NCBI RefSeq assembly: GCF_028389875.1
Contig: NC_084665.1
Coordinates: 93,477,435 to 93,541,434 of the forward strand
Length of the DNA stretch: 64,000 bases
DNA from: Rhea pennata
Taxonomy: Eukaryota > Chordata > Aves > Rheiformes > Rheidae
Reading direction: 5' to 3'
This document shows positions 29,067 through 41,008 of the stretch, one piece after another. Every line of letters starts with the position of its first letter. Within the stretch, counting starts at the first letter, position 1. The notes under the pieces are model-generated. The model was not told the origin of the DNA, did not search any database, and worked only from the letters and a program-made list of their open reading frames with translations. Position numbers and translations under genes: made by a program.

Positions 29067-31987
29067 AACAAGAATGTCATTACTATTCTGCCTCATATCC
29101 TTTTAAAAAGAGTACCACTTTGTTTTTGTTTTTCCTGAACTGTCCAGATAATATACTATAAAATGTATACTTTCCAGTACTATGTTTATGAAGTAAAGGC
29201 CTTTCTTTTGAGGAGTCCCTGGTAAACAACAAATAAGGAGTGTTTCACTGTAAAATGAGAGGAAAACCCTTGGCCTGAGCTAACTCAAACTAATGAATGA
29301 AAATAGCTGCAAGTTTCTTTGGAAGGGAGATCTCAGGCAAGACAGTAGAAATAGGTTGCTGAGAGAAGTCAAAAAAATCATGAGAGCTGCAGAAAAAGTG
29401 TACTTCCTAGGCATATAATGACTCCATGAAGACTCATGTTCGATACCATCATACTCTGTTCTCTGCTAGGTCTCCCACATCACCCAGCAATGGGATTAGT
29501 GGAAAGAAAGAGATATGTTTTCTTAGTATGCTTCTTCTTAGCGGGCTGAGAAGATGATGACAGTGAGCTTCTGGGTGCTATTCCATTAGGAATAGTATAT
29601 GCAGATACATTCTGGATAATTTCAGGTGGAGCTGGATAAGTTTGCGGATGTAGTCATATACAAGATTGAAATCCACAGGGAGAGATACCAGACTGGATGT
29701 TGTAGGAGGAGCTTTCTTGTCCCTTTCCTAATCTTATGTTCATAATTATGATGCTGTTGACTCATTTATTGACCAGGACAGGTAAGGACAGACACATATT
29801 TGCCTGACTTGCTTTCCAAGCCAACAGGGTGCCACGCATGCCACCCACCTCTGGAATCTGTGTAGCTGCAGTAACCCAGGGCTGTACCAAAGTTTTACAT
29901 CTGTGTAAATACATGACTTTCAGATCTGGAATGACTTACTTTTACCTAACTGGGATTGTGGGCAAGGAAGTCCACACCTGTCTATACTGATATACTCTCA
30001 CAGGGCTGTGCAGGGCTCATATGTTTGGTGCCTCAGAGAAGAGTGCAAACTACTTAGACTGGTGTACACAAGCTGCATGTAGAAGGGTTGAAGGGAGCCA
30101 AGATCCCAGAAGAAAAGCAGTAGCAGCATTTACTGCATTTCCAGTGCAGTGTGCTCGGAAGCTGAGTCTAGCATCTCCCTCATCCCTTCCAAATGCAGGT
30201 TTGAAGTTCAGCAGCTTTTTCTGACTATCACTCTGTTCTGACTGTCCATTCAACATTATGTATGACACATACATGTCACTAACATTACGTATGTCACCAC
30301 CAACAACTTATTCTCACATCCTTGAGAGCTCTCCCAATTGTGTTGTTTGAATTCCTAGACAACAGTGTGCAGTGGAGCTAGTGCCACTGGTCCTTCTAAG
30401 TAGGGCATCCCTGCTGTGTATGTCATAATACTTGGTGACATGCTCTTGGAAATTGCATCACTTTGCAATGTGCCACTCCTGTTCGTGCTGCAGTGACCAG
30501 AGCCATCTGCTGCATCAAGTTCTGTTCCAGTGCACTGACTGATATTTGTGTATTATTACAGACAGATTATTTCCAATTGCTGGTAGATTCCCGGTGGGAA
30601 AAGTTTCCCAGCACCCTCACTTTGGTCATCTGCATAAGCATGTCCTTTCTTTTGCAAATTCATTTTCTCTTTCCCTGTGTGCTGTGTCAGCAAAACTAAA
30701 TACTAATTTACCTTTACTAACACTAATTTACAATTTGCCTTCCTGGCAAACATTTATTTCTATGTGAGTGTGAATGGCTCACACTGTTTCTGCTGTGATT
30801 GAACTGGAAGCATTCCCATGCTAACTGAAGCCTTGAGTTCTTAGCTCCCTGAGGTTACCTGCTAGTAGATAGCTGTGGTCATGCCTTCCTTTGGTGAAGA
30901 AGTTCTTACCTTCTGTGTGAAATCTGCAGTGCTTCATCTTGCAACATTTCTGCTACACTTTTCCAGGCGGTGTGTGTGTGCGCATGTGTGTGCACGTGCA
31001 TGCAGAAGGGAGGGTCAGCAGAGAGAATGACAACTTGTACTTTCAAAATCACAACATTGCTTGACAACAGTTGATAATAAGCCCAAGAAAAACTGAACTA
31101 CTGCCTTATGCTCACTTGTCCTGGCCCCAGACAAATAAAATCAAATTGAGAATGAAACTATGTGTATGGGTTGTAAGTCCTTTCTAGCAAAACTGAAATT
31201 TTAGTTTTAGAATGGAATATCTTAATTTCTACAAAAGAGGTACTACAAGCATTCCCCAGGGGAGAAAAAAACACACAGAAATATTGATATAGATAAGGAT
31301 ACATGAATGAGATGTCTCGTATGACTTTATCTGGTTTTACTTCTAATGAGAAAAGTTTTCTCTGAGAGCAGTCTACTTTCTTACTCCTTCCTAGAGAGAT
31401 AAATAAAAATCATTGAATTATCTTTCTTTACCAGCCTATATCGCGTTACCTTTTATTTAGTACAAATAACACTTTTAGCTGGAAGTGCAAGAAGTTAAGT
31501 CTAAAACTACTGTTAAAAGAAGATTAGGACTACAAGGTCAACCATACTAATATTAGGAAATGTCAGAGTGAATACTGCATGTGCAAAATGGATTCAGACC
31601 ACTTCTATATATGTGGTAGATGTGAGATTAATCTCACTTACTTCTGCCATCTAAAGTTAGACATTGAGCCTCAGATAGGTAAGCACCATATCTGTATCAA
31701 TACACAGAGGTAAAGCACTTCAAAGTGTGATTCGTCTGAACCTGGTGATAGGTATCTGAATCTGATAGGTATCTGAAATAAGCAAGACATACCTTCCTCA
31801 TCTCTGAAGTTGAGCGAGTTCAAGTGCCTCACTTGAAAGATGAACCCTACTGTAAGAAACAACATGTTATTTTTGCCACAGGATCACTGCCTCACTCAAT
31901 GCTTGTTAAATCATTCTCTCTTCAATATCTCTTCTTTTTATCCTTTCCCTATAATGTATAGACCTCTATTGTATTTTACTGCATGTA
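29067..31987. other. Intergenic sequence, no gene recognised
   Basis: About 2.9 kb without recognisable exons. A GT-rich microsatellite sits at 30970-31002. Short open frames around 30.0-30.8 kb show no conserved motif. Confidence 0.6.
30970..31002. repeat. GT/GC dinucleotide microsatellite
   Basis: An alternating purine-pyrimidine tract of TG units with CG and CA interruptions (gtgtgtgtgtgcgcatgtgt and on). It is a simple repeat and a possible Z-DNA former. Confidence 0.85.
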
Positions 31988-32699
31988 AAAGCTGGGGGCT
32001 GACCTGGAGAGCAGCTCTGCAGAGAAGGACCTGGGAGTGCTGGTGGTTGACAAGTTGACCACGAGCCAGCAATGTGCCCTTGTGGCCAAGAAGGCCAATG
32101 GTCTCCTGGGGTGCATTGGGAAGAGTGTTGCCAGCAGGTGGAGGGAGGTGATCCTGCCCCTCTCCTCAGCCCTGGGGAGGCCTCATCTCGAGTACTGTGT
32201 CCAGTTCTGGGCTCCCCACTACAAGAGAGACATGGAGCTCCTGGAGAGAGTCCAGTGTAGGGCTACGAAGATGATGAGAGAGCTGGATCATCTGCCCTAT
32301 GAGGAACGGCTACGAGAGCTGGGCCTCTTCAGCCTGGGGAAGGGAAGCCTGAGGGGGGATCTTATCAATGTGTACAAGTACCTGAAGGGAAGGTGTCAAG
32401 GGGATGGGGACAAACTCTTTTGAGTTGTCCTGTGTGACAGGACAAGAGGCAGTGGGCAGAAATTGAAGCACAGGAAGTTCCGCCTGAGCGTGAGGGGGAA
32501 TTTCTTCCCTGTGAGAGTGACAGAGCCCTGGCACAGGTTGCCCAGAGAGGTTGTGGAGTCTCCTTCTCTGCAGCTGTTCAAGGCCAGCCTGGATGCAACC
32601 CTGTCTGACATGGTCTAGGTGACCCTGCTTGATCAGAGAGGTTGGACTAGATGATCTCCAGAGGTCCCTTCCAATGTTACTGATTCTATGATTCTATGA
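31988..32699 (+). mobile_element. CR1 LINE, 3' fragment (young-looking)
   Basis: About 710 bp in plus orientation. The start lies in the C-terminal ORF2 coding region (the frame reads [20 protein letters not shown], then [11 protein letters not shown]), followed by the 3' UTR and the ATTCTATG tail. It is near-identical, over long stretches, to the inverted copy at 43452-44292, so both are relatively recent members of one subfamily. Confidence 0.95.
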
Positions 32700-35600
32700 A
32701 AAGAGGCAATATCATTATGACCATTTTGCAAAGGAAGAGTGGAAGGGGAGAGATTAGAGCTGTCAAAAGTTTGCTGGAGCAGTTGCAGCTGTGAGAGTAC
32801 TGACTACTGCAAATTAGACTCACAGGACCTGGATTTGCCATTATGAAAAATGAAAAACTTTTTTTGCCACATAACACTATCAGCAGTAGCCTTATGCTTG
32901 GACACATACAATTTTGAAGTGACTGGAATAATGCCAGTCAAAGTTATACTCTCTGAGGTGTCATTCATCTGATTTAACTGTAAGAACATTGTTTCTGTCA
33001 CTGCAGACCCATAGTAATCCAAGTTCTGCAATGCTGGTTCTGCAACAGCAGCTGAGACTTAGCAGACAGCATCTCCTTCCTTGCATAGTCATAACAAATT
33101 CCCGGAACACAGGCCATGCTTTGCCCTAAATAAGGCAGAGAGTCCTGAAATGAAAAAATAGAAATTTGTAACAGGTCATTATAACAGCTTATGGTATTCA
33201 GAAGAAGACTGAAGTAAGGTTTCACAAGCAAATTTAATTTACTTTTTCATTTTTGATTTTGCAGATGTAAGTTTCTTCTAACACTCTAAAAATATTGCTA
33301 AACAGTGTTTTGGAAAAGTCAGCAGCTGGAAGAGGAAAGCAGTGTCTGTGTGAGAGCTCTACCTATGTCATCAGTGAGGATAAAAGTTTTTTGGCAAATC
33401 TCCACCAGCCTAGCTCTCACACTAACTGGTAGTAATACTATCATCTCCCAGGCACTAAACAGAGATGGATACACTCACTTTGCTCGTGGATTTCAGAGCC
33501 AGTGAACCCATGCTTCTGCCCCTGGTTTCAATTCCAGAAGCTTGAGGAAATGGTGACAAATCTTCCTCTCCTTTGTTTTTTTGTTTTTTGTTTTTTGTTT
33601 TTTTTTTTTTTTTTTTTTTTTTTTTGGTGGGGTTATTTTTTGGGGGGGAGTTGTCCTTTGTCCTTTATCTTCCTCTTGCCTTCTGTACATTTCTGTCACT
33701 GCTCCTCCAACACAGTCCATTAGTTACCTTGATTTCTGAAGCCTGTCTTCTGCTGTGCCTTTCCTCCCCCCAGAGAAAGCTACTGATTTTGCTCCTAACC
33801 TCTGCTCGTGATCCCTTATGTCTCCTACCCCTGCCTACCTCCTGTACCTTCACAGCCTCCACCTTTATATGCAGTTTAATTAAATTACATACAGGTCCTT
33901 ACTCTGTCCTCAGTGAGACAAGAATATCAGGCAAACATAATGAGTTTTCATTGCAATAAGCTTATATTAACATTCATGCTCTCCCTGGGGACAAGTCTGT
34001 GTGCAAGGGAATTTGGTGAGTTTGGTTATACTGAGCTTTAGTCCAAGGTTGTTGAGATTTTTAATTGCACAGGTGTTAAAGAAGATATGTTTCATGTTAA
34101 AGACCTGCTGAAGAACTGTATGTTATGTTCAGAGCACAATGAAGTGAAGTCTCTGAGGTATCAGATCCTGTGGGAGTCCCCTTTGCAGCCTAATATTTGC
34201 CTCGTGGTTGAAAACAACACTATCTTGAAAACCAAAGTTGTTGAACACCTAAAAAGAGAAGTAGTTATGGGTGGTTAGAGACAGGAGCAACAAGGGAGAT
34301 GGCTTCATTGTTCTTACTGAGTTCAGCTGAGGCCATGCCTTACCCTCTCTGCTCTACTCTCAGCAGCAGTAGGAGAATCAAGACCAGAGTGCGGATCTTT
34401 TTCCCATTCTCCTTCCAAAAGCTGCTGCATGTGCTGCTAGCAAGGACAGCCTGTCACCTCCTTGCATCCCTGGCCTGCGCTGTACTGTCACATGTATAGA
34501 TGGTGCATTTGTAGTCGTCAGAAGTAGAAGCTGTTAGGACTTACAGAGTGTTCAAGGGGGAGGAACTTTTGACATTTCATTGCATTTGATATTTCATTTC
34601 AAATATCATACCAAATGATGCTGTAGATAGCAAATATACAAATACAGGCAAAAAGCATCTCTGGCACTAATATTTCCATTCACTAACACAAACAAGTTAC
34701 CATGGAATATCCAGTTACCACATACTACTTGATCCATGGCAAGCACTGCTGAAACATTTTAACAAAAACCTACTGAAGGCTGAAGGTATCACATGGACAA
34801 TATCAATCCAAAGAGCCTAATTTCTGCAAGTTTTGGTTAGTTTGTAATATAGAAAGATGAGAAGATGAGGTGGATTTACTATACAGGTTGCCACTTCCAT
34901 TATCACTAGTACCCAGTGTGTTAAATGGTTTGTCTTGTTAAGATTTTACTTTTTTCCCTTATTTTACAATTTATTCCTCAGTAACCAAAGTGGGGAAAAA
35001 TGTGTGACATTTTAGTCAAAACTGGTAGGTAGATAACACTTTTTTTTTTATATATCAACTTTTTCTCTTTTTGATTGACCTTCTTTGCAAATCCTTTGAA
35101 CATCCATCTTTATATGTACATTTGTGTTGATATGTGTATATAAATATATATATGTTTTTATTGTGACTTTAGCCTGGCTTTCTAAGGAACCAATGATTAA
35201 ATTATCATAATCTCTGCCTTCCTGTCTGTCTACCTTTCTGTCAGTCCCCATCTGGTGAATTTCAGCCAAACCATTGGACCTTGCCAAATAAAATTAGATT
35301 TGACCCTCTGCTAGAAAACTCAAGAGATAATTAAATTTCTACAAGTTTCATGACAACCATTGAATGGGAAAGAGATATTTATTTCTGCCCTTACTGAAGT
35401 TGAAGTGTAAGCTCAGTAGTTGTTTTTATTCTGATAGGCAGGCAGCACACACACAGTGTGGAGCCAACCTCAACAGGCTGCCTCTTCTCTAGCCAGATAG
35501 GAGACAGTGAGATGTTGTGGGGCATACCCTATCAGTCTTGGGGGCGGAGACATGGAACTGTTGCAGTGAGAGATGTAGGAACAGATTGCACACATCTGTA

Positions 35601-36481
35601 GGAAACCATGTTTCATCATTTCTGCTGCTCAAAGAACATCTGCCATCTGTTTGGAGAGAAGTTAGGGTACAGGGAGGACTAAAGGGCAAAGGTCTTAATC
35701 TATAGGGACTGTTCTACATTAGTTCTGCTGCTCATGGCACAACACAGTAGCTTTCAGTTTTCATTAGTCCCATCCTAGAAACAGTCACAAATAATGGCTT
35801 TTGGCTATTCAACAAATTTTTAAACTGTGTTGTTTGGTTCCTAATCAGGGAAGGATTTTGTGAATAAAGAGAGAGGGATGTAATGCCCACAGTTTAGTGC
35901 AAGATTTAGAAAGGGAACCCTACAGGAGAGGAGGTAGGAAGGAAGGGTGCCAGCAAACAATCACAGCCAAGGACTAGAGTTCTCGGTGAAACGAAAAAGG
36001 GGTAGGATTAGGGAATGACATCCCAAGAAAAGGAAGAATTTATCCTTATCTTACCACTGATAAGCCTTTTATATAGTTATTCATCTTCAATTGGCAGTAG
36101 ATTGAATAAAATTTACCACTGCTCCTTTTTCCTGAAAGCAAAAAGTTCTGGCAAGCCCAAAACACATAGTTTTAAGCAGTTATAAAAATGCTGTCTAGAA
36201 ATAATATGGTTGAACTTAGCACAACCAGAGGTGATGTTGGGCCTCCTGGGCAGTCTTTGGATATGGTAGACTGAAGGTTTTTGAAAACCAACAGATTCTT
36301 GAAATGTTTAGATTTCACAGCATTTAATTCTAAATATTACAAGATTATGTATTTATACAAAAAATAAATATGGCTTACAAAGGTACATCAATGATTTCTT
36401 CAAAACATGTTTAATTTTAATGGCCATAAAAGTCTCTCATCTCTTCAGAATCAGGTATTTGAGTGCAGAGGTCATCTGTTT
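32700..36481. other. Intergenic sequence, no gene recognised
   Basis: About 3.8 kb between a CR1 copy and the NR0B relic. It holds a T-rich/G-rich tract at 33572-33658 and a TA/TG simple stretch at about 35090-35155. Nothing else is identified. Confidence 0.6.
33572..33658. repeat. Poly-T tract with TTTTTTG units and G run
   Basis: TTTTTTG units lead into a T28 run (33598-33625) and then a G-rich stretch. Open frames read across it on either strand are artefacts of the homopolymer. No retrocopy is recognisable on the minus-strand upstream side. Confidence 0.9.
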
Positions 36482-36731
36482 TCAAAGCCAGTCTGGCTTA
36501 ATATGTAGTATTTCTAAAAGTAATTGATGTAGGGTGACTTCTCCTAAGATGACCTGAAGAAGAGTTCTGCACTAACATCTGCATCAATGTCTTGGAGAGG
36601 TGAATAGATGAAGAATATAAGCAAAGCTGCCTAGGTGTCGATGAACCTCATTGAGATAAACTCCATCAAAGCTTGCTGAGCTTCCTGCTGCAGTGTTTGT
36701 ACATAGGGAAGACATTTTAGGACATGCCATC
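36482..36731 (-). pseudogene. NR0B-family nuclear receptor pseudogene, exon 2
   Basis: Exon 2 follows a good acceptor (ttttgttttgacag|GATGG) and joins exon 1 in phase 1, placing the intron directly after LFN(S/P), where I count the DAX-1 junction. It reads LKCLPYVQTLQQEAQQALME (HIGHLQQEAHWVLCEV in SHP), SAELFFR (IAELFFR in DAX-1), then in a shifted frame VILGEVTLHQLLLEILHIK (compare IIGTVSMDDMMLEMLCTK in DAX-1). The last part covers the helix 12 (AF-2) region. An in-frame TAG lies at 36631-36633 and a frameshift at about 36553. The 83 codons to the TGA at 36484 closely match the 81 residues I count for DAX-1 exon 2. It cannot encode an intact receptor. Confidence 0.88.
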
Positions 36732-39700
36732 CTGTCAAAACAAAAAGTGAAATAAGGAATCTTGAGCTTGTTCTGTGCCCTTCATATTGATGACTTCTTT
36801 TCTCTAGAAAACAACAAAAGCTTACTAAATATACTTTTTGGAAAAAGAAGATAGACTTAGTTAAATAATTAGAATAAACACTGAGCAACACTGTAAGCAC
36901 ATTGGAATCTGACCTCTTACATTAAATATTCTAGTCTATCCATCACCCATTCCCTGCTGCTGTTGTCTGCACTTCCTAGACTAAGCTGATGCATTATGGC
37001 TGACTACCTTTGCTACCTGGATGCCTTCATTTGCAGTCTGAACAAAGCATAAAGAAGCTCTGAGATGTATGATGGATTCACAAAGGTAACAAAGCCAATT
37101 ATACTCTCAGTTTTTGTCCTCTCTTTCCTCAGCCATTTGTGAAGAGGGAGAGGTCTGTAGCATTGCTCAAAGATCCCTGCAGTCCCTGAGGGATTTTCTG
37201 CAGCAGCCCTCAGCATACTTCCAGCCCACCTCCAACTCCTGACCATCCGGGTCCCTGTGCTTACAAAGAAGTTGCTGGAAGGCAGCATCATAGCTCTGTT
37301 TAGTGCTGCTGGAATGAGAGGAATACACACACAGCCAGATATACATTTCTCTTAGTACCCTTTTATTCTATTCTCCACCTATATGTGCTCTGAAGTGGCC
37401 AGAGAAAGAGGCAATATCTGAGACATGCTTCTGCAACCAGGGTAGCCAGAAAAGAAGGTCTGGAAAAGTCATCTTCCTCTCGAGGATTACCACTAGCTGC
37501 AAGCTGTGACAATGGTTCCAAGTGTTAGATTTTATCACAGAAAAGAACCTGGCAAGATTTTGTATGTTCCAAATGAAATTACAATTGTTTATATCCCTTC
37601 AAATTTGCTTAAACTTCCCATTTCATCCCCTTTTATATGCAATCAACCATGCTTTTAATTTATAAATAATAGGAAAGATCTAGTGCTGTGATCTATTGCA
37701 CTAATATTCAGTCAAATATAAAAGTTCCCAGCTGAGCTGTAGACTTCTGAAGAGCATCATTTATGATAGAAGTCCTATCACAGTCCTGATGGCCCTGATG
37801 TAATAACAACCCTATTTTCACTACTTCTATCTGTTCACGGTGTAATTACATAGTTTTTCAGATACCCGTTAAAAGCAACAGGAGCTCTTCCACTTCATTC
37901 TTCATGCTGTTCATACATGATGGGATAGTTCTACCTACTCCTTCCTTTCACTTGTTACTTGAATCCTAAAGAAAGCCTTGCAGTTGGGTTTCTTCACCCA
38001 TGCACACTTTAATCTCTCAAAAGCTATCCCAGCTAAGGCATCCCTAGGGAGAACAGGCATGGCTCTGTGACCTGGAATTTATTGGAGATTTTGGATTTAA
38101 TGCAAGGCTGTTTATTTTCTCTGAAGGCATACTTTTTCATTCACAGATCCTTACTGGCCCAGGTGGACAGTCGGTACCCCTGCCAGTCTCCTGCCTAGAA
38201 GTACTGTGCTAGCTTTATTGCAGTCACAAAGACAGGTGTTCCCTGAATTTTGATTCCGCTACTCTCTTCTAAGGCTCTGAATCATAGTTACCATCCTTCC
38301 AAAAAAGAAAGTAGGATGGTATTATCTTTAAAACCTAGTATTTCTGCTCTTTAATTCTCTGAGAAAATTGTGCTGTAGCATGAGGACCTATACCCCTTGC
38401 TGCCTGCCTGTCTACCTATCAGGTTGTCTCTAGAGGGATTTCTTAAGAGTTTGTTTAGGGCGCAAAGCCCTGTTATGCTTGTTTATCATGCTTCATGTCT
38501 AGTCACTTGCCTAGCTGTGCTTCTGAAGCTGCATTTCTGGATGCCTTGTTGACCTCTCACCCAGGTCTAGACTGATTTGTGCCTTATCCTTTCCCTTTCC
38601 TTACCCAGTTTTGGTGGTCCTGATTGATAGGATTTAAAACATTCAGATTTGAGCTCATACAAGTTATTCCATGAATCAGAGAAAGACTAAGCATTGTCAC
38701 TGCCAGAGATTGCTTGAAATACACTTAGACTAAGGCCTGCAAAATATTAAGATTTAGCCAAACATCAAGACAGAATTAGAGGCCAGCTGAAAATTTGTTT
38801 GCATGTATGTAGAAAACATTTTCTGAGTTTGTTGGAAAGTATTTAAAAAATATTAAAAAGAGTCTCTGAAATGATAATTGTAGAAATTAATTTGCAGCAA
38901 AATTGGTAAGAAAGAGAGGTTTGGGCTTTGTATAAGCCCTCAGTATCTGTTCCAGTCCAGAGTTTAGAATGTGACTTTTTGTTTCATGTGGAATCAAGCC
39001 AGGCTTACCTGAAGTCCTCCCAGCCTCCTTTTGGATACAGTGGAGAGAGATACCTAAGATAGGGAGTCTTCTTGAAGCTCTTGGCTGTTCCGTAAGCAGC
39101 ATGAAGGACTGCTCAGCCTCTCATGCAGTAGCCAAGGGCAGCAGCAGCAGTAAAGAAGCATGAATCTAGAACATAACTTTCTTGCTGCTACTTTCTCCTT
39201 CATAAAGTGAAAATCACATTTTATCTGCAGAGATAAGAAAAATGCTTGCTAGTTAAACTGTATAAGCCACTGCAAATGAGAGACGTATTTGCTCATCGCA
39301 CTGGATAAAACTTTCTTTCAGCTTGATTTTATTGTGAAAAACTGAGAAAATAAATTGCAATGAAACAAATTCAACTGGTTGATGCTATAGCATAGACACA
39401 CAAGACAATACAAAAATCTGGATGACAATACATATTAAGACTCAGAATCTGAATCCTACTGGAAACAAATATAAAGCCACTATAGCCTTTGAGAAGCTTG
39501 CAAATCGTTCACCACAAGAAATATCATGGAATAACTGAAGCATTAAAATATCTTTTTGGTGTAGTCCCAAGCATAGCACACTGCTGACAGTGCAGCCAAC
39601 TGCAGTGATCTCTGTGAAAGGAGTCAGGGATCTGAGCCAAAGAGGTCTGGAGTCAATAAGTCTTTCCATTTACTTTAGCGGACTTAGAGTTTGGCTTTTA

Positions 39701-40334
39701 ATGACTCATTCACTATGTGGTGCTGACCTAGGCAACCTTCCTTCTAAAGAGGCTAAACTTGGCATCAGAAGTGAAAGGATGTAATCACTTGTCTGAGTCT
39801 GTTTCATGACTTCTCTTCCAGGCTTTGAATGTAAAGCTACTAAAAGGATACATCAAAGGAGCAATAAAAGAAAAGAAAAGCATTGTAACCTTAGCACAGT
39901 ATACTTTTGCATCATCAATGATAATCAGATGACGTAGATTATGTTACCTACTCCAATGGTCTGTCTGTAGAGGATGTCTTGTTAAAATAGCTCTAAAATT
40001 CATGTCACATATCCATCTTGCCTTCACTGTATTACAGATGAAGCAGCTGTATTACCTTTTAACTGAAAATCAGTTTGAAGTGACACAGTTAATTTCTTAT
40101 GACTTAAAATCTGTCTACCAGAATTTGTTTTGGCTTACAGTGGGTAACCCACTACACACATTTAAATAATCTAAGTAAATTACCTCAGGAAGACAGTGAT
40201 TACATTGTAGAATATAAATTTTGAAAATACTTAGTGACATTCATAGAAATAAGTAAAAATGAACATAGGTCTATATGCAAAATGGCAAATGTCCTGCTAG
40301 ACACATATTCATCTATCTTTCCAGGAAAACTTAC
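36732..40334 (-). other. Intron of the NR0B-family pseudogene
   Basis: A 3.6 kb interval with intact GT (gtaagt) and AG (gacag) ends. Its retention shows that the locus arose by DNA duplication or descent, not by reverse transcription. It contains a 9 bp inverted repeat at about 38.29-38.33 kb and no recognisable transposon. Confidence 0.8.
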
Positions 40335-40901
40335 CAGAATTGAAAAGAACAATTCCTTTAAGGTAGGCATATTCTTTTGCACTTACATCCAGGTCCTATA
40401 ATTTCCACAATAAATTCTTCATCTTCTGAACTTCTGCTAAAGATGCTCCAAGTGAGGAACTGCCTAGTTCATCACTAGCTGTGGAAGATTGATTGAGGTG
40501 ATTTTTTTTCAACAAACTAGGGGCTGAAATCTCTTTCAGCTCAAAATCCACCCCTTTTGCCAGGCCTAGGACAATAAGAGGGGCCCAGTTCTGCTGTGTG
40601 AGAGCAACCTGATCCTCCCAAAGCACGTGATGAAAATAAGGCAAGTTTCTGATAAAAGCTTAAGTCTTCAAGAGCACTTCAGAAGCTCTTCTGCACTTGA
40701 CTTCTGGTGTATTCAGGACAACTCTTCTGCTATCCACACAACAGCAGCCACTGCTTCCTATGGAGCAGCGTGGTCAGTAATACTGCTGGAGTCGCTTGGT
40801 TTTATTTTGATGCTCTTTGTTAAGGATCTCGTTCAGGATGCTTTTAGCGTGGTGTGTGTCACACTGACATTGCTAGATTTCTCAGCTACCTGATTTGCCA
40901 T
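40335..40901 (-). pseudogene. NR0B-family (SHP/DAX-1-like) nuclear receptor pseudogene, exon 1
   Basis: NR0B proteins (DAX-1 and SHP) are nuclear receptors with a ligand-binding domain but no zinc-finger DNA-binding domain; they repress other nuclear receptors. On the minus strand this exon keeps, in order, an LXXLL-like element (KSILNEIL; compare PAILYALL in SHP and GSILYSML in DAX-1), SRRVVLNTPEVKC (like RPVALKSPQVVC in DAX-1), AFIRNLPYF (AFLRNLPSF in SHP), WAPLIVLGLAKGVDFE (WGPLFLLGLAQDAVTFE in SHP), PSLLKK, and AKEYAYLKGIVLFN (TKEYAYLKGTVLFN in DAX-1). The donor is TCTG|gtaagt. In-frame stops lie at 40774-40776, 40660-40662 and 40396-40398. The best ATG (40901) needs a one-base shift near 40.86 kb to join. 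About 189 codons agree with SHP exon 1 length; the DAX-1 N-terminal repeats are absent. Confidence 0.88.
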
Positions 40902-41000
40902 AGAGCCAAATGGTTCCTGTAGGATGCCCATACTGTGGCAGGAAGCAGCATACGCAGAACTGTGCTCTGCTTCTGTCAAACGCCTAGCCATCATGTGCTT

Positions 41001-41008
41001 CTTATATA
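41001..41008 (-). promoter_or_regulatory. TATA box (TATATAAG) upstream of the NR0B relic
   Basis: A consensus TATATAAG on the minus strand lies about 100 bp upstream of the best ATG of the NR0B-like exon 1. The distance suits a short 5' UTR. It may be the preserved core promoter of the former gene, or chance. Confidence 0.35.

Noticed and set aside
33493..33959. Phe-rich and Lys-rich open frames on both strands
   Set aside because: They are produced by the poly-T tract at 33598-33625.
36631..36900. A single intact 89-residue ORF at the NR0B exon 2 site
   Set aside because: Its first two-thirds are intron; only the part after the acceptor at 36731 is homologous, and it ends at a premature stop.
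37013..37330. Minus-strand 105-codon frame inside the NR0B intron, considered as an extra exon
   Set aside because: It has a weak AG|gtagca donor, but no homology to NR0B proteins, and the exon 1 to exon 2 join is already complete without it.
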